Source: Clostridiales bacterium
Lineage (GTDB): Bacteria > Bacillota > Clostridia > Lachnospirales > Lachnospiraceae
Direction of reading: 5' to 3'
NCBI GenBank assembly: GCA_012839295.1
Contig: DUNO01000005.1
Coordinates: 62,001-126,000 of the forward strand
Length of the DNA: 64,000 nucleotides
In this document: positions 7,900 through 16,334 of the stretch, in pieces
Layout of the letters: the number at the start of each line of letters is the position of its first letter
How positions within the stretch are numbered: position 1 is the stretch's first letter
Notes under the pieces: generated by a model
What the model was told of the DNA's origin: nothing
The model's database searches: none
What the model saw: the letters and a program-made list of their open reading frames with translations, nothing else
Position numbers and translations under genes: made by a program

Positions 7900-8918
7900 T
7901 GTTTGAAACAATGACTTACGAAAATATTTTGAATGACATGCTAAATCGTGTAGAAACTGATGTAGATAAACGAGAGGGATCTATTATTTATGATGCCTTG
8001 GCACCTTGTGCATATCATCTTGCACAGACATATTTTTATCTTGATTCATTAGTTGATTTAGTAAGTGGAGATACTGCTGTTGGAGAGTATCTTGATAAAG
8101 TTGTTGCAGACTATGGGTTAGCCAGAAAAGTACCAACCCATGCAAAACGGAAGATAGAAACCAATGGAGCTGTTGAAATAGGTACCAGATGGGGGAAAAA
8201 TGAAATTACATATAAAATAACAGAACAATTGGCTGAAAATATTTATTCTGCAACCTGTGAGCAGCCTGGAGAAATCGGAAATCTTTATTCAGGTGCATTG
8301 GACAGCATTGATAATGTATCGGGAGTTACAGCCACATTAACAGGAGTCATTTCTTCAGGAGAAAATGAGGAATCAGATGATGAGCTTAGGGCGAGATTCT
8401 ACTCGATGGTACAATCAACCTCAACCAGCGGAAACGTGGCAGATTATAAAAATTGGGCATTAGAAGTTAGTGGGGTTGGCAGTGCAAAGGTATTTCCTCT
8501 TTGGAATGGGGCGGGCACTGTAAAGGTGTTGGTTCTAGACAGCAATATGGAAATTGATGAAACGCTTGAAGGGAAGGTATTTGATTATATTGAAACGGTA
8601 AGGCCGATTGGAGCAACCGTGACGGTTGACAGTCCCTCCGCGAAAACGATATCTATTAAGGCCAATATTAAATTAGATGGTACGAGGAAATATGATGAGA
8701 TTTTAGCTGAGTTCATTTCGTCGTATACATCTTATTTGGAGAGCATTGTTTTTAAAACATATGTGGTTAGCTATGCAAAAATAGGAAGCTTGCTATTAAC
8801 CACCTCTGGGGTTGCGGATTATTCTGATTTATTAATTAATGAGGATACTTCCAATATAATAATTGGGGATTATGAGATACCAGTTACTGGATCGGTAACT
8901 CTGATGGAGGTGGAGTGA
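7899..8918 (+). CDS. xkdT: baseplate J-like wedge protein (XkdT-like)
   Basis: The 339-residue protein has the baseplate J (gp6-like) signature: FETMTYENILNDMLNRV at the start, the DKREGSIIYDALAPCAYHLA motif near residues 25-44, ESDDELRARFYSMVQSTSTS near 155-175, and VSGVGSAKVFPLWNGAGTVK near 188-208. It forms the outer wedges that change shape on host contact. It starts on the A of the previous stop codon. Confidence 0.95.
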   Translation: MFETMTYENILNDMLNRVETDVDKREGSIIYDALAPCAYHLAQTYFYLDSLVDLVSGDTAVGEYLDKVVADYGLARKVPTHAKRKIETNGAVEIGTRWGKNEITYKITEQLAENIYSATCEQPGEIGNLYSGALDSIDNVSGVTATLTGVISSGENEESDDELRARFYSMVQSTSTSGNVADYKNWALEVSGVGSAKVFPLWNGAGTVKVLVLDSNMEIDETLEGKVFDYIETVRPIGATVTVDSPSAKTISIKANIKLDGTRKYDEILAEFISSYTSYLESIVFKTYVVSYAKIGSLLLTTSGVADYSDLLINEDTSNIIIGDYEIPVTGSVTLMEVE

Positions 8919-9454
8919 TGCATTTAATGGAACTACTGCCTGAATATTACGCTGGCAATTCATCTATGGAAAGGTTGCAGGGGATATTGACTACGGAAAT
9001 TAATAGTCTTGCGGCTGGATATGATGAAACCATCAACGAATGCTTTGTAAATACGGCTTCAAAATTGCTGTCGCGATATGAGAAAATCTATGGGTTAGAA
9101 GTCGATGTTTCAAAATCGGACATATTTAGAAGGGAACGTATTAAGGCTAAGATCCGAGGAGTAGGAACTGTCACAAAACAGATGCTGATTGATACGGCTA
9201 AATCATATAGTAATGGTGAAGTTGAGGTAATTGAAGAGCCTGAAAATTACAAATTTAAGATTAAATTTGTTGGATCTCTTGGAATACCTGGAAATATGGA
9301 AGGTCTCACATTGACGATTGAAGAAATCAAACCGGCACATTTAAGTTATACGTTTGAGTATGTTTTTAATACAAATTCTGTTTTGGGCAGGTTCACAAAT
9401 GCGCATCTTTCAAATTATACACATTACCAATTAAGAAATGAGGTGCTTACATAA
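8918..9454 (+). CDS. xkdU: tail protein, DUF2313 (XkdU-like)
   Basis: The 178-residue product belongs to the DUF2313 / YmfQ / XkdU family, which links baseplate J protein to the fibres. It opens HLMELLPEYYAGNSSMERLQ and carries RYEKIYGLEVDVSKSDIFRR then ERIKAKIRGVGTVTKQML. I place the start at ATG 8918, seven bases after GGAGG (8906-8910), rather than at the overlapping GTG 8915. Confidence 0.88.
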   Translation: MHLMELLPEYYAGNSSMERLQGILTTEINSLAAGYDETINECFVNTASKLLSRYEKIYGLEVDVSKSDIFRRERIKAKIRGVGTVTKQMLIDTAKSYSNGEVEVIEEPENYKFKIKFVGSLGIPGNMEGLTLTIEEIKPAHLSYTFEYVFNTNSVLGRFTNAHLSNYTHYQLRNEVLT

Positions 9455-10020
9455 TGGCAACACAGACGCCAAAATATAAGTTAATAAAGCAAGGGCAAGA
9501 GGAGTATTATAACGTTGATATACTGAATGAAAATATGGATATTATTGATGTGGCATTACAGGAGCATGATTTGCAGTTGGCCCAGAAAGCAGACAAAACC
9601 GCAGCTACCGCATCCAAAGGCGGCCTGATGAGTGCCGACGATAAGTCCAAACTTGATACGGTTGAACAAAATGCCAATAACTATGTGCATCCCAGTGATA
9701 CCAATACCCGCCATGTTACTGACGCTGAAAAAGTAGCATGGAACGGGAAGGCTTCCACAGCCACGGCTACTACCTCAGCTAATGGTCTGATGAGCGGTGC
9801 GGATAAAGCTAAACTGGATGGAATAGCCGCGAATGCCAATAACTACACCCATCCGGCAACGCACCCTGCATCCATGATTACCGGATTGCCTGCCTCCTTA
9901 CCTGCAAACGGGGGAAATGCAGACACGGTTGACGGTTATCATTTTACAGTTAGCACCACTGATTTGGCTGCCGGTTCATCCCCGCTGACTAATAACATGT
10001 TTTACTGTGTTTACCAATAA
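9454..10020 (+). CDS. tail fibre protein with GLMS/NANNY repeats
   Basis: The 188-residue protein has an N-terminal attachment segment (TPKYKLIKQGQEEYYNVDIL) and a short coiled region. Two diverged repeats typical of Gram-positive tail fibres follow: GGLMSADDKSKLDTVEQNAN with NYVHP, then NGLMSGADKAKLDGIAANAN with NYTHP. A short C-terminal cap ends in MFYCVYQ. It would connect baseplate and receptor-binding tip. G+C rises markedly in the second half compared with the AT-rich upstream tail genes, which suggests exchange of the fibre end. Confidence 0.82.
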   Translation: MATQTPKYKLIKQGQEEYYNVDILNENMDIIDVALQEHDLQLAQKADKTAATASKGGLMSADDKSKLDTVEQNANNYVHPSDTNTRHVTDAEKVAWNGKASTATATTSANGLMSGADKAKLDGIAANANNYTHPATHPASMITGLPASLPANGGNADTVDGYHFTVSTTDLAAGSSPLTNNMFYCVYQ

Positions 10021-10029
10021 GGAGGATAT

Positions 10030-11172
10030 ATGGCAAGAGGAATCTATGTAGGTGTGGGAGGTACTGCGAGGAAGGCTAAAAAGATCTATGTTGGGGTCGA
10101 TGGTGTCGCAAGGAAGGTAAGGAAGATCTATGTAGGTGTGGGCGGTGTCGCAAGGCTGACCTGGAGCGGATATGAATTCAGCCGGCATACCGGGAATGTA
10201 ACAGGCACAACGGAGCCAAATGCAAGGAACATGGGGTCGGCATCCAATGGCGCGTATGCAGTGTTTGCAGGCGGTCTGGGACAATATGGCACATTCTTCA
10301 GTGTTGATGCTTATAATGCATCCCTGGTAAAGACAACTGCACCCTCCCTGCATGTGGCTAGGGCGTTAGCGCATGGTACCAGTATTGGGAACTACGCGTT
10401 TTTCCCGGCAAACGGGATGGGAACCGCCTACGGTGATGCATATAACCAATCCCTGACAAGAACACTCGTTCCACAAGACGGTAATTATACCGGCCAGTGT
10501 GCGCAGCAGAACAGCTTAACCAATCCTGCATTTGCAGTCGTAGGGTTTGGCACATACAGGATGTATCCATATACTAAACAGGGTTCAACGGACATAATAG
10601 ATACTTCACTTGTAAAAACCACAGTATATGCATCCGATAATGCAGGTGTTGGCACGGCATGCATTGGCGGCAATGTATTATTGGCAGGAGGCAGTATAAA
10701 AGGTAACCCAGCAGAACCATATTCGGATACCGTATATTCGGTAAACCCGTCATACGTCAGGACGCAGATTGCGTCATTGTCATCTCCGGCGAAAATGACT
10801 GCAGGAATATGCAATGACAGTTTTGCCCTGTTTGTAGGGAACAATAAGCTGGATAATCCCTGTATAATAGAGGGTTATAATGCTTCGCTCGTTAAGCTTA
10901 CCCCATTTACGTTTGGTAATGCCACTATCAATACGTTCACGGCCATAGACGGTTATATACAGCATCCGGAATTTGCGGCATTTCAGACAATCGGATTAAT
11001 TAATTTGCCTTATTATGCCTACGATACATCCCTGATAAGACATGAATCACCCAGCATTGGGTCATTCGGCAACAGCCCCGGGCATAGGGGGGCGTTTATA
11101 GGCGATTATATGATCCTGGCTGGAGGAAACAATGCTTCGGCCAATGTGGTTGCATTCAATACGGCGGGTTAA
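10030..11172 (+). CDS. receptor-binding tail protein, repeat stem plus Kelch-like propeller
   Basis: Residues 1-50 hold three copies of an 18-residue unit of the type KKIYVGVDGVARKVR, which is also visible as a 54-base tandem repeat at about 10036-10160. The rest (about 60-380) is made of roughly 50-residue blades, each with a phrase like DAYNASLVKTTAPSLHVARA or YNQSLTRTLVPQDG and a glycine-rich strand, consistent with a Kelch-like beta-propeller. This layout is found in clostridial phage tail tips and points to binding of a cell-surface glycan or protein. It is ten bases after the fibre gene, with AAGGAGG at the start. Confidence 0.72.
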   Translation: MARGIYVGVGGTARKAKKIYVGVDGVARKVRKIYVGVGGVARLTWSGYEFSRHTGNVTGTTEPNARNMGSASNGAYAVFAGGLGQYGTFFSVDAYNASLVKTTAPSLHVARALAHGTSIGNYAFFPANGMGTAYGDAYNQSLTRTLVPQDGNYTGQCAQQNSLTNPAFAVVGFGTYRMYPYTKQGSTDIIDTSLVKTTVYASDNAGVGTACIGGNVLLAGGSIKGNPAEPYSDTVYSVNPSYVRTQIASLSSPAKMTAGICNDSFALFVGNNKLDNPCIIEGYNASLVKLTPFTFGNATINTFTAIDGYIQHPEFAAFQTIGLINLPYYAYDTSLIRHESPSIGSFGNSPGHRGAFIGDYMILAGGNNASANVVAFNTAG

Positions 11173-11200
11173 AATAATTAAAATTTAGGAGGAATCAATT

Positions 11201-11524
11201 ATGTTAAAATTAGAAATTTTTGATGGTACAAAGACTTATATGTTCCCCAATGGGGCAATAGCAACACCTGATATAATTAGGAGTGATTTTCCGGCAGTTG
11301 ATCTGTTCCCACATGTGATCGAGGTAAACGGTAACACTTGTCAGGCAATACAGGAGTTACAGGCACTCAGAAACATACATCGGATTGATGAAAGTTTATC
11401 TGATGAAGAGGCTTTATTGGCGATACAGGATAAAATAAATACACCGCCAGAAATAAATACGGAACCTTCCGTTGAGGAGCGGATTGCTGCCGCACTCGAA
11501 TTTCAGAACGTTTTATCAATGTAG
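11201..11524 (+). CDS. small tail-module protein of unknown function
   Basis: The 107-residue product follows the receptor-binding gene and precedes XkdX, the position of fibre-assembly or chaperone proteins. It opens LKLEIFDGTKTYMFPNGAIA and ends in an acidic helical region with SVEERIAAALEFQNVLSM. I recognise no catalytic motif. AGGAGG lies ahead of the ATG. It could be a fibre chaperone, but that is inference from position. Confidence 0.6.
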   Translation: MLKLEIFDGTKTYMFPNGAIATPDIIRSDFPAVDLFPHVIEVNGNTCQAIQELQALRNIHRIDESLSDEEALLAIQDKINTPPEINTEPSVEERIAAALEFQNVLSM

Positions 11525-11537
11525 GAGGGCTAAAGAT

Positions 11538-11672
11538 ATGAGTTTCAATATGATTAAAAAGAATTATGACAGAGGTTTATGGACAAAACAGATGGTAGCT
11601 ATATGTGTTATAAAAGGAGTAATTACCGCAGAACAATATATGGAGATTACCGGGGAGGTTTATGCGAATTAA
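11538..11672 (+). CDS. xkdX: XkdX family protein
   Basis: This 44-residue protein reads SFNMIKKNYDRGLWTKQMVA then VIKGVITAEQYMEITG, the standard XkdX pattern. XkdX proteins are encoded after the fibre genes in PBSX-type loci; their role is not known. I chose ATG 11538 because GGAGGGC at 11524-11530 precedes it and the family is about 45-50 residues long. Confidence 0.88.
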   Translation: MSFNMIKKNYDRGLWTKQMVAICVIKGVITAEQYMEITGEVYAN

Positions 11673-11927
11673 GGAGGATAAACCGAATTAGTAACATTGA
11701 TCAATGAGAACAAGAGTACGCAGTTGGGCACGATTGCGAAACATTTCAATCCAATTAATAAATACAATAAATATAGCGAGTAATTATTTCATGTTCTACA
11801 AATTAATTGGCAGGCACAGTAAAAAATGATATAATATTTCTAAACAAACCATTATTTTCATTAAATTTATCGAATTTCCCAGAATATATATATAATCATT
11901 CTAAAACCAAAGTTAATGGGGGTACAT

Positions 11928-12470
11928 ATGCTAATAAGAGAATTTTTTTCTAATGCTATCCATATCATTCTGGGAGCATTTAAAAAGCTAAAGATTGATG
12001 AGGGTGGGTCTCTTTTAAGAGTGTATAGAGGAGTATCTATTAATCGCAAGAATTGCAATATTATCATCGGTAAAAAAGTGATTATATACAGCAGGTGCAA
12101 GATAAGTGTTTGGGGAACTGATAAATGTGCCACCCTTACAATCGGTGATAATACTCGAATTGGTGACAATACGCAAATCCATTGTGGGGACAGCATTACA
12201 ATTGGAAGTAACTGTAATATATCATGGAATTGTACTATTTTGGACAGAGATTATCACAAACTTAATGGCGAAACCGAAATTTATCGGCCAACTAAAATAG
12301 GGGATAATGTTTGGATAGGATGCAATTCCATTATTCTTAAAGGTGTAACTATCGGAGATGGAGCAGTTGTTGGAGCAGGGAGCGTTGTAACAAAGGATGT
12401 TCCTCCAAAAGCTGTTGTAGCAGGTAATCCAGCTAAGATTGTAAAAGAAAATGTTTTTTGGAAGCCATAA
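11928..12470 (+). CDS. hexapeptide-repeat acyltransferase (cargo gene)
   Basis: The product is a left-handed beta-helix O-acyltransferase of the maltose/CysE-like family, with hexapeptide repeats from about residue 60 ([20 protein letters not shown]) to the close ([20 protein letters not shown] and [13 protein letters not shown]). The catalytic histidine is expected in the DRDYHKL segment. Such enzymes O-acetylate surface sugars using acetyl-CoA. ATG 11928 follows TGGGGGT; an in-frame ATG at 11916 is the alternative. It lies between tail-tip genes and lysis genes in unusually AT-rich DNA, so it reads as a moron that may alter the host surface after lysogeny. Confidence 0.85.
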   Translation: MLIREFFSNAIHIILGAFKKLKIDEGGSLLRVYRGVSINRKNCNIIIGKKVIIYSRCKISVWGTDKCATLTIGDNTRIGDNTQIHCGDSITIGSNCNISWNCTILDRDYHKLNGETEIYRPTKIGDNVWIGCNSIILKGVTIGDGAVVGAGSVVTKDVPPKAVVAGNPAKIVKENVFWKP

Positions 12471-12491
12471 TTATTATAGTAATAATATAAG

Positions 12492-12582
12492 TTATGAGAA
12501 GTTGCTTTTTAACTTCTCATAAAAGGCGCTGCATTTGCGCCGTGCATCCCGATTATAGAAAGATGTACTTACTTTCTATAAT
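12492..12582 (+). repeat. run of three strong hairpins after the acyltransferase
   Basis: Three inverted repeats follow one another: TTATGAGAAGTT (12492-12503) with AACTTCTCATAA (12511-12522); GGCGC (12525-12529) with GCGCC (12537-12541); ATTATAGAAAG (12552-12562) with CTTTCTATAAT (12572-12582). None has a T-run behind it, so they are not ordinary terminators. A 12-base perfect palindrome, TGCACTAGTGCA, follows at 12619-12630. The 437-base gap 12471-12907 holds no gene I can support. Confidence 0.6.
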
Positions 12583-12640
12583 ATATTGGGGCTAGGCTAT
12601 TGAAAGTAAAAAATTGATTGCACTAGTGCAGAAAAATTCA

Positions 12641-12664
12641 AGGCATCCGTGAGGGTGCCTTTTA
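12641..12664 (+). terminator. intrinsic terminator before the lysis genes
   Basis: AGGCATCC (12641-12648) pairs with GGGTGCCT (12653-12660) across a GTGA loop, with T residues behind. It would stop transcription leaving the acyltransferase or tail operon. Confidence 0.65.
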
Positions 12665-12766
12665 TAATTCACAATTGACCACAATTGCGGACTAAATAAT
12701 TCTTGCATGAGTAAGCCCCTAAGATTCTTTTATATACAAAAGCAATGATTTAAAACACAACAACCC

Positions 12767-12837
12767 AAGAGGCTGTGCCTAGCTCCCACCCCCTGCCCCA
12801 ACTAAAGCAGGAATACCGGAACTACCCACAGCCTCTT
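12767..12837. repeat. 11-bp inverted repeat with C-rich loop
   Basis: AAGAGGCTGTG (12767-12777) is exactly complementary to CACAGCCTCTT (12827-12837). The 49-base loop is rich in C (CTCCCACCCCCTGCCCC). It lies about 70 bases before the holin start. It may be a regulatory leader or a recombination scar; nothing decides between them here. Confidence 0.5.
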
Positions 12838-12907
12838 CAATATCACAACACCACATCCTTGGCGAGGGATATAAATAACTACGACTATAAAATATGAGAG
12901 TGATTGC

Positions 12908-13348
12908 ATGGAAAAATTAAATACATTAAAAATTTTATCCGTCAGCATATTCGGACTAATAGGAAGCTTTCTCGCTCAATTACTTGGAGGATGGGATATG
13001 GCATTACAGACGCTGGTACTTTTCATGGCCGTTGACTATATTACCGGACTCATCGTAGCCGGGGTGTTCAAAAAGTCAACAAAGACAGCCAATGGAGCCA
13101 TGGAGAGTAAGGCCGGATTCAAAGGATTATGTAAAAAAGGGATGATACTTCTATATGTCCTCGTAGCCGCCCAGGTGGACAAATTCACGGGGACGGAAAT
13201 CGTAAGAAATGCAGTAGTCATTGGATTTGCTGCAAATGAAGCCTTATCCATCCTTGAAAATGGCGGCCTTATGGGGATCAGGTACCCTGAGATTTTAAAG
13301 AATGCCATTGATTTACTTATCAATAAACCAAAAGAGGGATCCTTATGA
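12908..13348 (+). CDS. phage holin (holin_4_1 / TcdE-like)
   Basis: The 146-residue protein has three membrane segments: about 10-30, about 33-53 (LQTLVLFMAVDYITGLIVAG) and about 75-95. The family signature around VDYITGLIVAGVFKKS is followed by the ESKAGFKGLCKKGMILLYVL region. It would open the membrane to release the lysozyme. Start ATG 12908 follows GAGAGTGATTGC, a weak ribosome site. The endolysin start overlaps its end by four bases. Confidence 0.9.
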   Translation: MEKLNTLKILSVSIFGLIGSFLAQLLGGWDMALQTLVLFMAVDYITGLIVAGVFKKSTKTANGAMESKAGFKGLCKKGMILLYVLVAAQVDKFTGTEIVRNAVVIGFAANEALSILENGGLMGIRYPEILKNAIDLLINKPKEGSL

Positions 13349-13794
13349 AAACAAATGCTGCCGGTATCAGGCTGGTTAAATCCTTTGAAGGATGTCGGCT
13401 GACCGCCTATCAGTGTCCCGCAAAGGTATGGACAATCGGCTATGGGCACACAGGAACAGTGGAAGGAAAGCCAATTAAAGCGGGAATGCGCATCACGGAA
13501 GAAAAAGCGGCTGCCCTGCTGCAGGAAGACCTAACAGGCTTTGAGAAGTCAGTTACAAATTTGGTAAGGGTTAAGCTTACCGAGAACCAATTTGCAGCAC
13601 TGGTTAGCTTTACATATAACGTAGGGGCCGGCAACTTAAAGCGGTCTACCCTGCTAAAAAAGTTAAACGCAGGAGACTACAAGGGAGCAGCTGCTGAATT
13701 TATCAAATGGAACAAAGCAGGGGACATTGTGCTGGCAGGCCTGGTAAGGCGAAGAAAAGAAGAGCAGTCATTATTTTTGGCAAATCACAAGTAA
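13345..13794 (+). CDS. endolysin, GH24 lysozyme (T4/P21 type)
   Basis: The 149-residue protein is a one-domain muramidase. The catalytic arrangement E-x8-(D/C)-x5-T is visible as Glu15, Cys24 and Thr30 (FEGCRLTAYQCPAKVWTIGYG). The second position carries Cys, a variant also known in P22/P21-type enzymes. NQFAALVSFTYNVGAGNLKR follows near 76-95. No signal peptide or wall-binding domain is present, so release depends on the holin. The ATG overlaps the holin stop. Confidence 0.93.
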   Translation: MKTNAAGIRLVKSFEGCRLTAYQCPAKVWTIGYGHTGTVEGKPIKAGMRITEEKAAALLQEDLTGFEKSVTNLVRVKLTENQFAALVSFTYNVGAGNLKRSTLLKKLNAGDYKGAAAEFIKWNKAGDIVLAGLVRRRKEEQSLFLANHK

Positions 13795-13888
13795 GCCTGG
13801 CAAATTTCCTGCGGGCCTCGGGCCTCCGCGAAGCCTATGCCATTAGCCTATGAGCCTATGGATTAAAATTGTATACAGTACAATCTGG

Positions 13889-13933
13889 GCAGGGTATGAA
13901 CTAAAGCATCAAGGAATCATACCCTGCTTTTTT
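13889..13933 (+). terminator. intrinsic terminator at the end of the phage locus
   Basis: GCAGGGTATGA (13889-13899) pairs perfectly with TCATACCCTGC (13917-13927) and is followed by six T. It closes the holin-lysozyme unit. Confidence 0.88.
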
Positions 13934-14047
13934 GGGCAAAAAGCCCATTTCTTACTATCCCTATCAAAATTTTAACAAATTCCCCGCGTAAATGAATTGT
14001 TGGCCTAATCTGTCATATAATGAATTAAAAATAGTTAAGGATTACTT

Positions 14048-15349
14048 ATGGAAATCTACATTGTCCTACCAGGAGATACCATTGATTCTATAGCACGCAA
14101 TCATGGAATCACACCTTATAAATTGATACTGGATAATGGAATTGATTATTCACGCAACCTGGTGCCAGGCCAGGCTTTAATTATAATATATCCTACAGAA
14201 ACCTATATAGTCCAAGAAGGCGACACCCTGGGTAGCGTTGCGGCGCGCTACAACATAACCTTTCTGCAGCTGCTGAGAAATAATCCTTTTTTGTATTATA
14301 GGGAATATATTTATCCGGGAGAAACATTGGTTATCCGTTATAACCAGCAGGGCAGTATTGTTACAAATGGATATTCCTATGCTTTTAGTAGAAAAGATAT
14401 GCTGATCCAGTCATTGCCCTACCTGACCTATTTATCCGTGTTTAATTACAGCGCCTCAAGTGAAGGTGAAATTATTTCCTATGATGACGATACGGAAATG
14501 ATCCAGCTGGCCAAATCCTATGGGGTTGCCCCATTAATGATGCTTACCGCCCTGACGCAGAGGGGTGAAGTGAACTATGACCTGTTATATGAATTGTTAT
14601 TAAGCGACGAATATAACAGCCGGTTAATGGATAACATCATAAAAATCCTTCGGGACAAAGGCTTCTATGGGCTGAATATGTTAATCAGCAATATGAACGC
14701 CAGCAATGAACAGCTCTATTTAAGCTTATTTGAAAAAGAATCAAAAATCTTAAAGGACGAAGGCTTCTATTTTAACATTACCTTGAACCCTCAATTAGCA
14801 TTGGTTGATAACCAGGTAGTTTATGAACAGCTGGACTATAGTGCCATAAGCCGGTATGTGGACGGCATCACAATACTGCAGTATGCTTGGGGAACCAATC
14901 CCGGGCCTCCGGCACCGGTTAGCTCGGAATATCTGTTGAGAAGCTTTATAGGGGATATCTCGGCATTTGTTCCATCAGACAAGACCATCATTGGCAAGCC
15001 CCTAATCGGGTACGATTGGGAGCTTCCCTATGTTCCAGGCCGGTCCCAGGCTCTTTCTTTATCAATTGACAGGGCAGTTGCCCTGGCAAAGGAGGTAGGG
15101 GCGGAGATACAATTTGATGAAATGTCGAAGACGCCATTTTTTATGTACAACACCTCCTATAGCGGTCTGCCGATAGAACATATGGTATGGTTTATTGATA
15201 TCAGGAGTATTGATGCCCTGACAAGAATAATTGACGATTTTAATCTAAGCGGTTCAGGTATTTGGAATATCATGATATTTTATCAGCAAATGTGGAGCCT
15301 GCTAAATTATAAATATGATATCGTAAAGCTTATGCCGGGCCATCTATAA
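14048..15349 (+). CDS. LysM2-GH18-like protein with lost catalytic site (SleL/YaaH-like)
   Basis: Two LysM domains (about 2-48 and 51-97) precede a GH18-type barrel, the arrangement of spore cortex-lytic SleL/YaaH proteins, at a normal 433 residues. In active relatives the strand-4 motif ends in D-x-E (as in GLNIDFE). Here residues 208-216 read GLNMLISNM, so both acids are replaced. It should bind glycan but not hydrolyse it by the normal route. No signal peptide is seen, as in other coat-located relatives. CATATAAT lies about 20 bases before the start and resembles a mother-cell sigma -10, but the -35 is poor. The neighbouring phage lysozyme is unrelated. Confidence 0.82.
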   Translation: MEIYIVLPGDTIDSIARNHGITPYKLILDNGIDYSRNLVPGQALIIIYPTETYIVQEGDTLGSVAARYNITFLQLLRNNPFLYYREYIYPGETLVIRYNQQGSIVTNGYSYAFSRKDMLIQSLPYLTYLSVFNYSASSEGEIISYDDDTEMIQLAKSYGVAPLMMLTALTQRGEVNYDLLYELLLSDEYNSRLMDNIIKILRDKGFYGLNMLISNMNASNEQLYLSLFEKESKILKDEGFYFNITLNPQLALVDNQVVYEQLDYSAISRYVDGITILQYAWGTNPGPPAPVSSEYLLRSFIGDISAFVPSDKTIIGKPLIGYDWELPYVPGRSQALSLSIDRAVALAKEVGAEIQFDEMSKTPFFMYNTSYSGLPIEHMVWFIDIRSIDALTRIIDDFNLSGSGIWNIMIFYQQMWSLLNYKYDIVKLMPGHL

Positions 15350-15382
15350 GAAAGGAATAAAAGCTTATTCATTATGGCAATA

Positions 15383-15413
15383 AAGCCAGCAATAATGTTT
15401 AGGCTTTTTTTAA
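15383..15413 (+). terminator. intrinsic terminator after the LysM/GH18 gene
   Basis: AAAGCC pairs with GGCTTT across a 14-base loop and a run of seven T follows. The stem is short. Confidence 0.6.
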
Positions 15414-15433
15414 TCGGCCTTGACACACCAACC

Positions 15434-15466
15434 TTTAAACTTCATTTAAAGTAACCATGCTATACT
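15434..15466 (+). promoter_or_regulatory. direct-repeat operator and promoter of the alarmone/two-component operon
   Basis: Two 11-base units, TTTAAACTTCA (15434-15444) and TTTAAAGTAAC (15445-15455), lie five bases before a TATACT -10 at 15461-15466. The -35 position has no consensus, as expected when an OmpR-family activator bound to head-to-tail sites recruits polymerase. The 19-base stretch TTTAAACTTCATTTAAAGT matches 18534-18552 (TTTAAAGTTCATTTTAAGT) at all but two positions. Confidence 0.65.
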
Positions 15467-15530
15467 CCTCCTATAGGGAAACGGACCTACCGGATTAACC
15501 CAATCGATTTACAACAGGAGGAACAGGCTA

Positions 15531-16196
15531 ATGCTACAAACAAAACATGATATCGTATGTGAATCCTGGTCAACAGAACAGCAATTTTACCAGGAAGCGT
15601 ATGTCCTGTTGGAGGGTGCCATCACCGAGGTGCTGTCGAGGCTGGACATTATCCGTAAATACAGGGCAATGAAAAATGCCAAGGATCCCATTGAACACTG
15701 CAAGGCCAGGATTAAATCAGCAGAAAGCATGGGGGAAAAATTATCGCGGAGGGGGCTTCCCATCACCGTGGAAAATGCCCTGACAGAAATCTATGATGCA
15801 GCTGGGATCCGTGTGGTATGCACCTTTCTGGATGATATTTATTGGGTTGTGGACATGCTTAGGAACCAGAAGGATATCGCCGTCATGAAAGAAAAGGATT
15901 ATATCCGTGACCCGAAGCCTAACGGCTACCGCAGCTACCACATGATCCTGCAGGTGCCAATCCATTTGGAGGACCAGGTCCACATGGTGTACTGTGAGCT
16001 GCAGATACGCACCATTGCAATGGACTGCTGGGCCAGCCTGGAGCATCAGCTAAAATATAAGAAGGATATTCCAAACCAGGACATGATTGTCGGTGAATTA
16101 AAGCGGTGCGCCGATGAGATTGCTTCAACTGATTTGAATTTTCAAGCCATATGGGATATGATAGAGGAAGTACAGCAGGATGATATTTACGGTTAA
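15531..16196 (+). CDS. small alarmone synthetase, (p)ppGpp synthetase RelQ/YjbM type
   Basis: The 221-residue protein has only the RelA/SpoT synthetase fold, with no HD hydrolase, TGS or ACT domain. Visible motifs are DAAGIRVVCTFLDDIYWV (about 85-102), RDPKPNGYRSYHM (about 123-135) and VYCELQIRTIAMDCWASLEH (about 148-167); the last holds the catalytic ELQIRT. It transfers pyrophosphate from ATP to GDP or GTP. A strong AGGAGGAAC precedes the ATG. It sits 138 bases upstream of a response regulator-kinase pair and shares their promoter region, so envelope or stress signals may set alarmone level. No clear terminator separates them. Confidence 0.9.
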   Translation: MLQTKHDIVCESWSTEQQFYQEAYVLLEGAITEVLSRLDIIRKYRAMKNAKDPIEHCKARIKSAESMGEKLSRRGLPITVENALTEIYDAAGIRVVCTFLDDIYWVVDMLRNQKDIAVMKEKDYIRDPKPNGYRSYHMILQVPIHLEDQVHMVYCELQIRTIAMDCWASLEHQLKYKKDIPNQDMIVGELKRCADEIASTDLNFQAIWDMIEEVQQDDIYG

Positions 16197-16334
16197 TAGC
16201 TGGCAGCCTTAATCCGGAGGCCATGGGCTTTGGAGCTTTTTTGGGTTTTCTGGAGCTTATTTCATAGAAACAGGTATTTTGATGCAAATTAAAGGTGGGG
16301 CATATTACAAGGGAAATTGATTTGGGAGGTTACA

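Noticed and set aside
10358-10965. Minus-strand frames opposite the Kelch-like gene
   Set aside because: Shadow frames of a moderately GC-rich coding region with no start signals.
11682-11783. Open frame after xkdX reading LINENKSTQLGTIAKHFNPIN
   Set aside because: The only start (TTG 11697) is 19 bases from the AAGGAGG site and the frame has about 29 codons; it could be a remnant, but nothing supports a gene.
1-13794. Attachment site or integrase of the phage-tail locus
   Set aside because: No integrase, tRNA gene or long direct repeat around 13.8-14.0 kb; the left end is outside the window.
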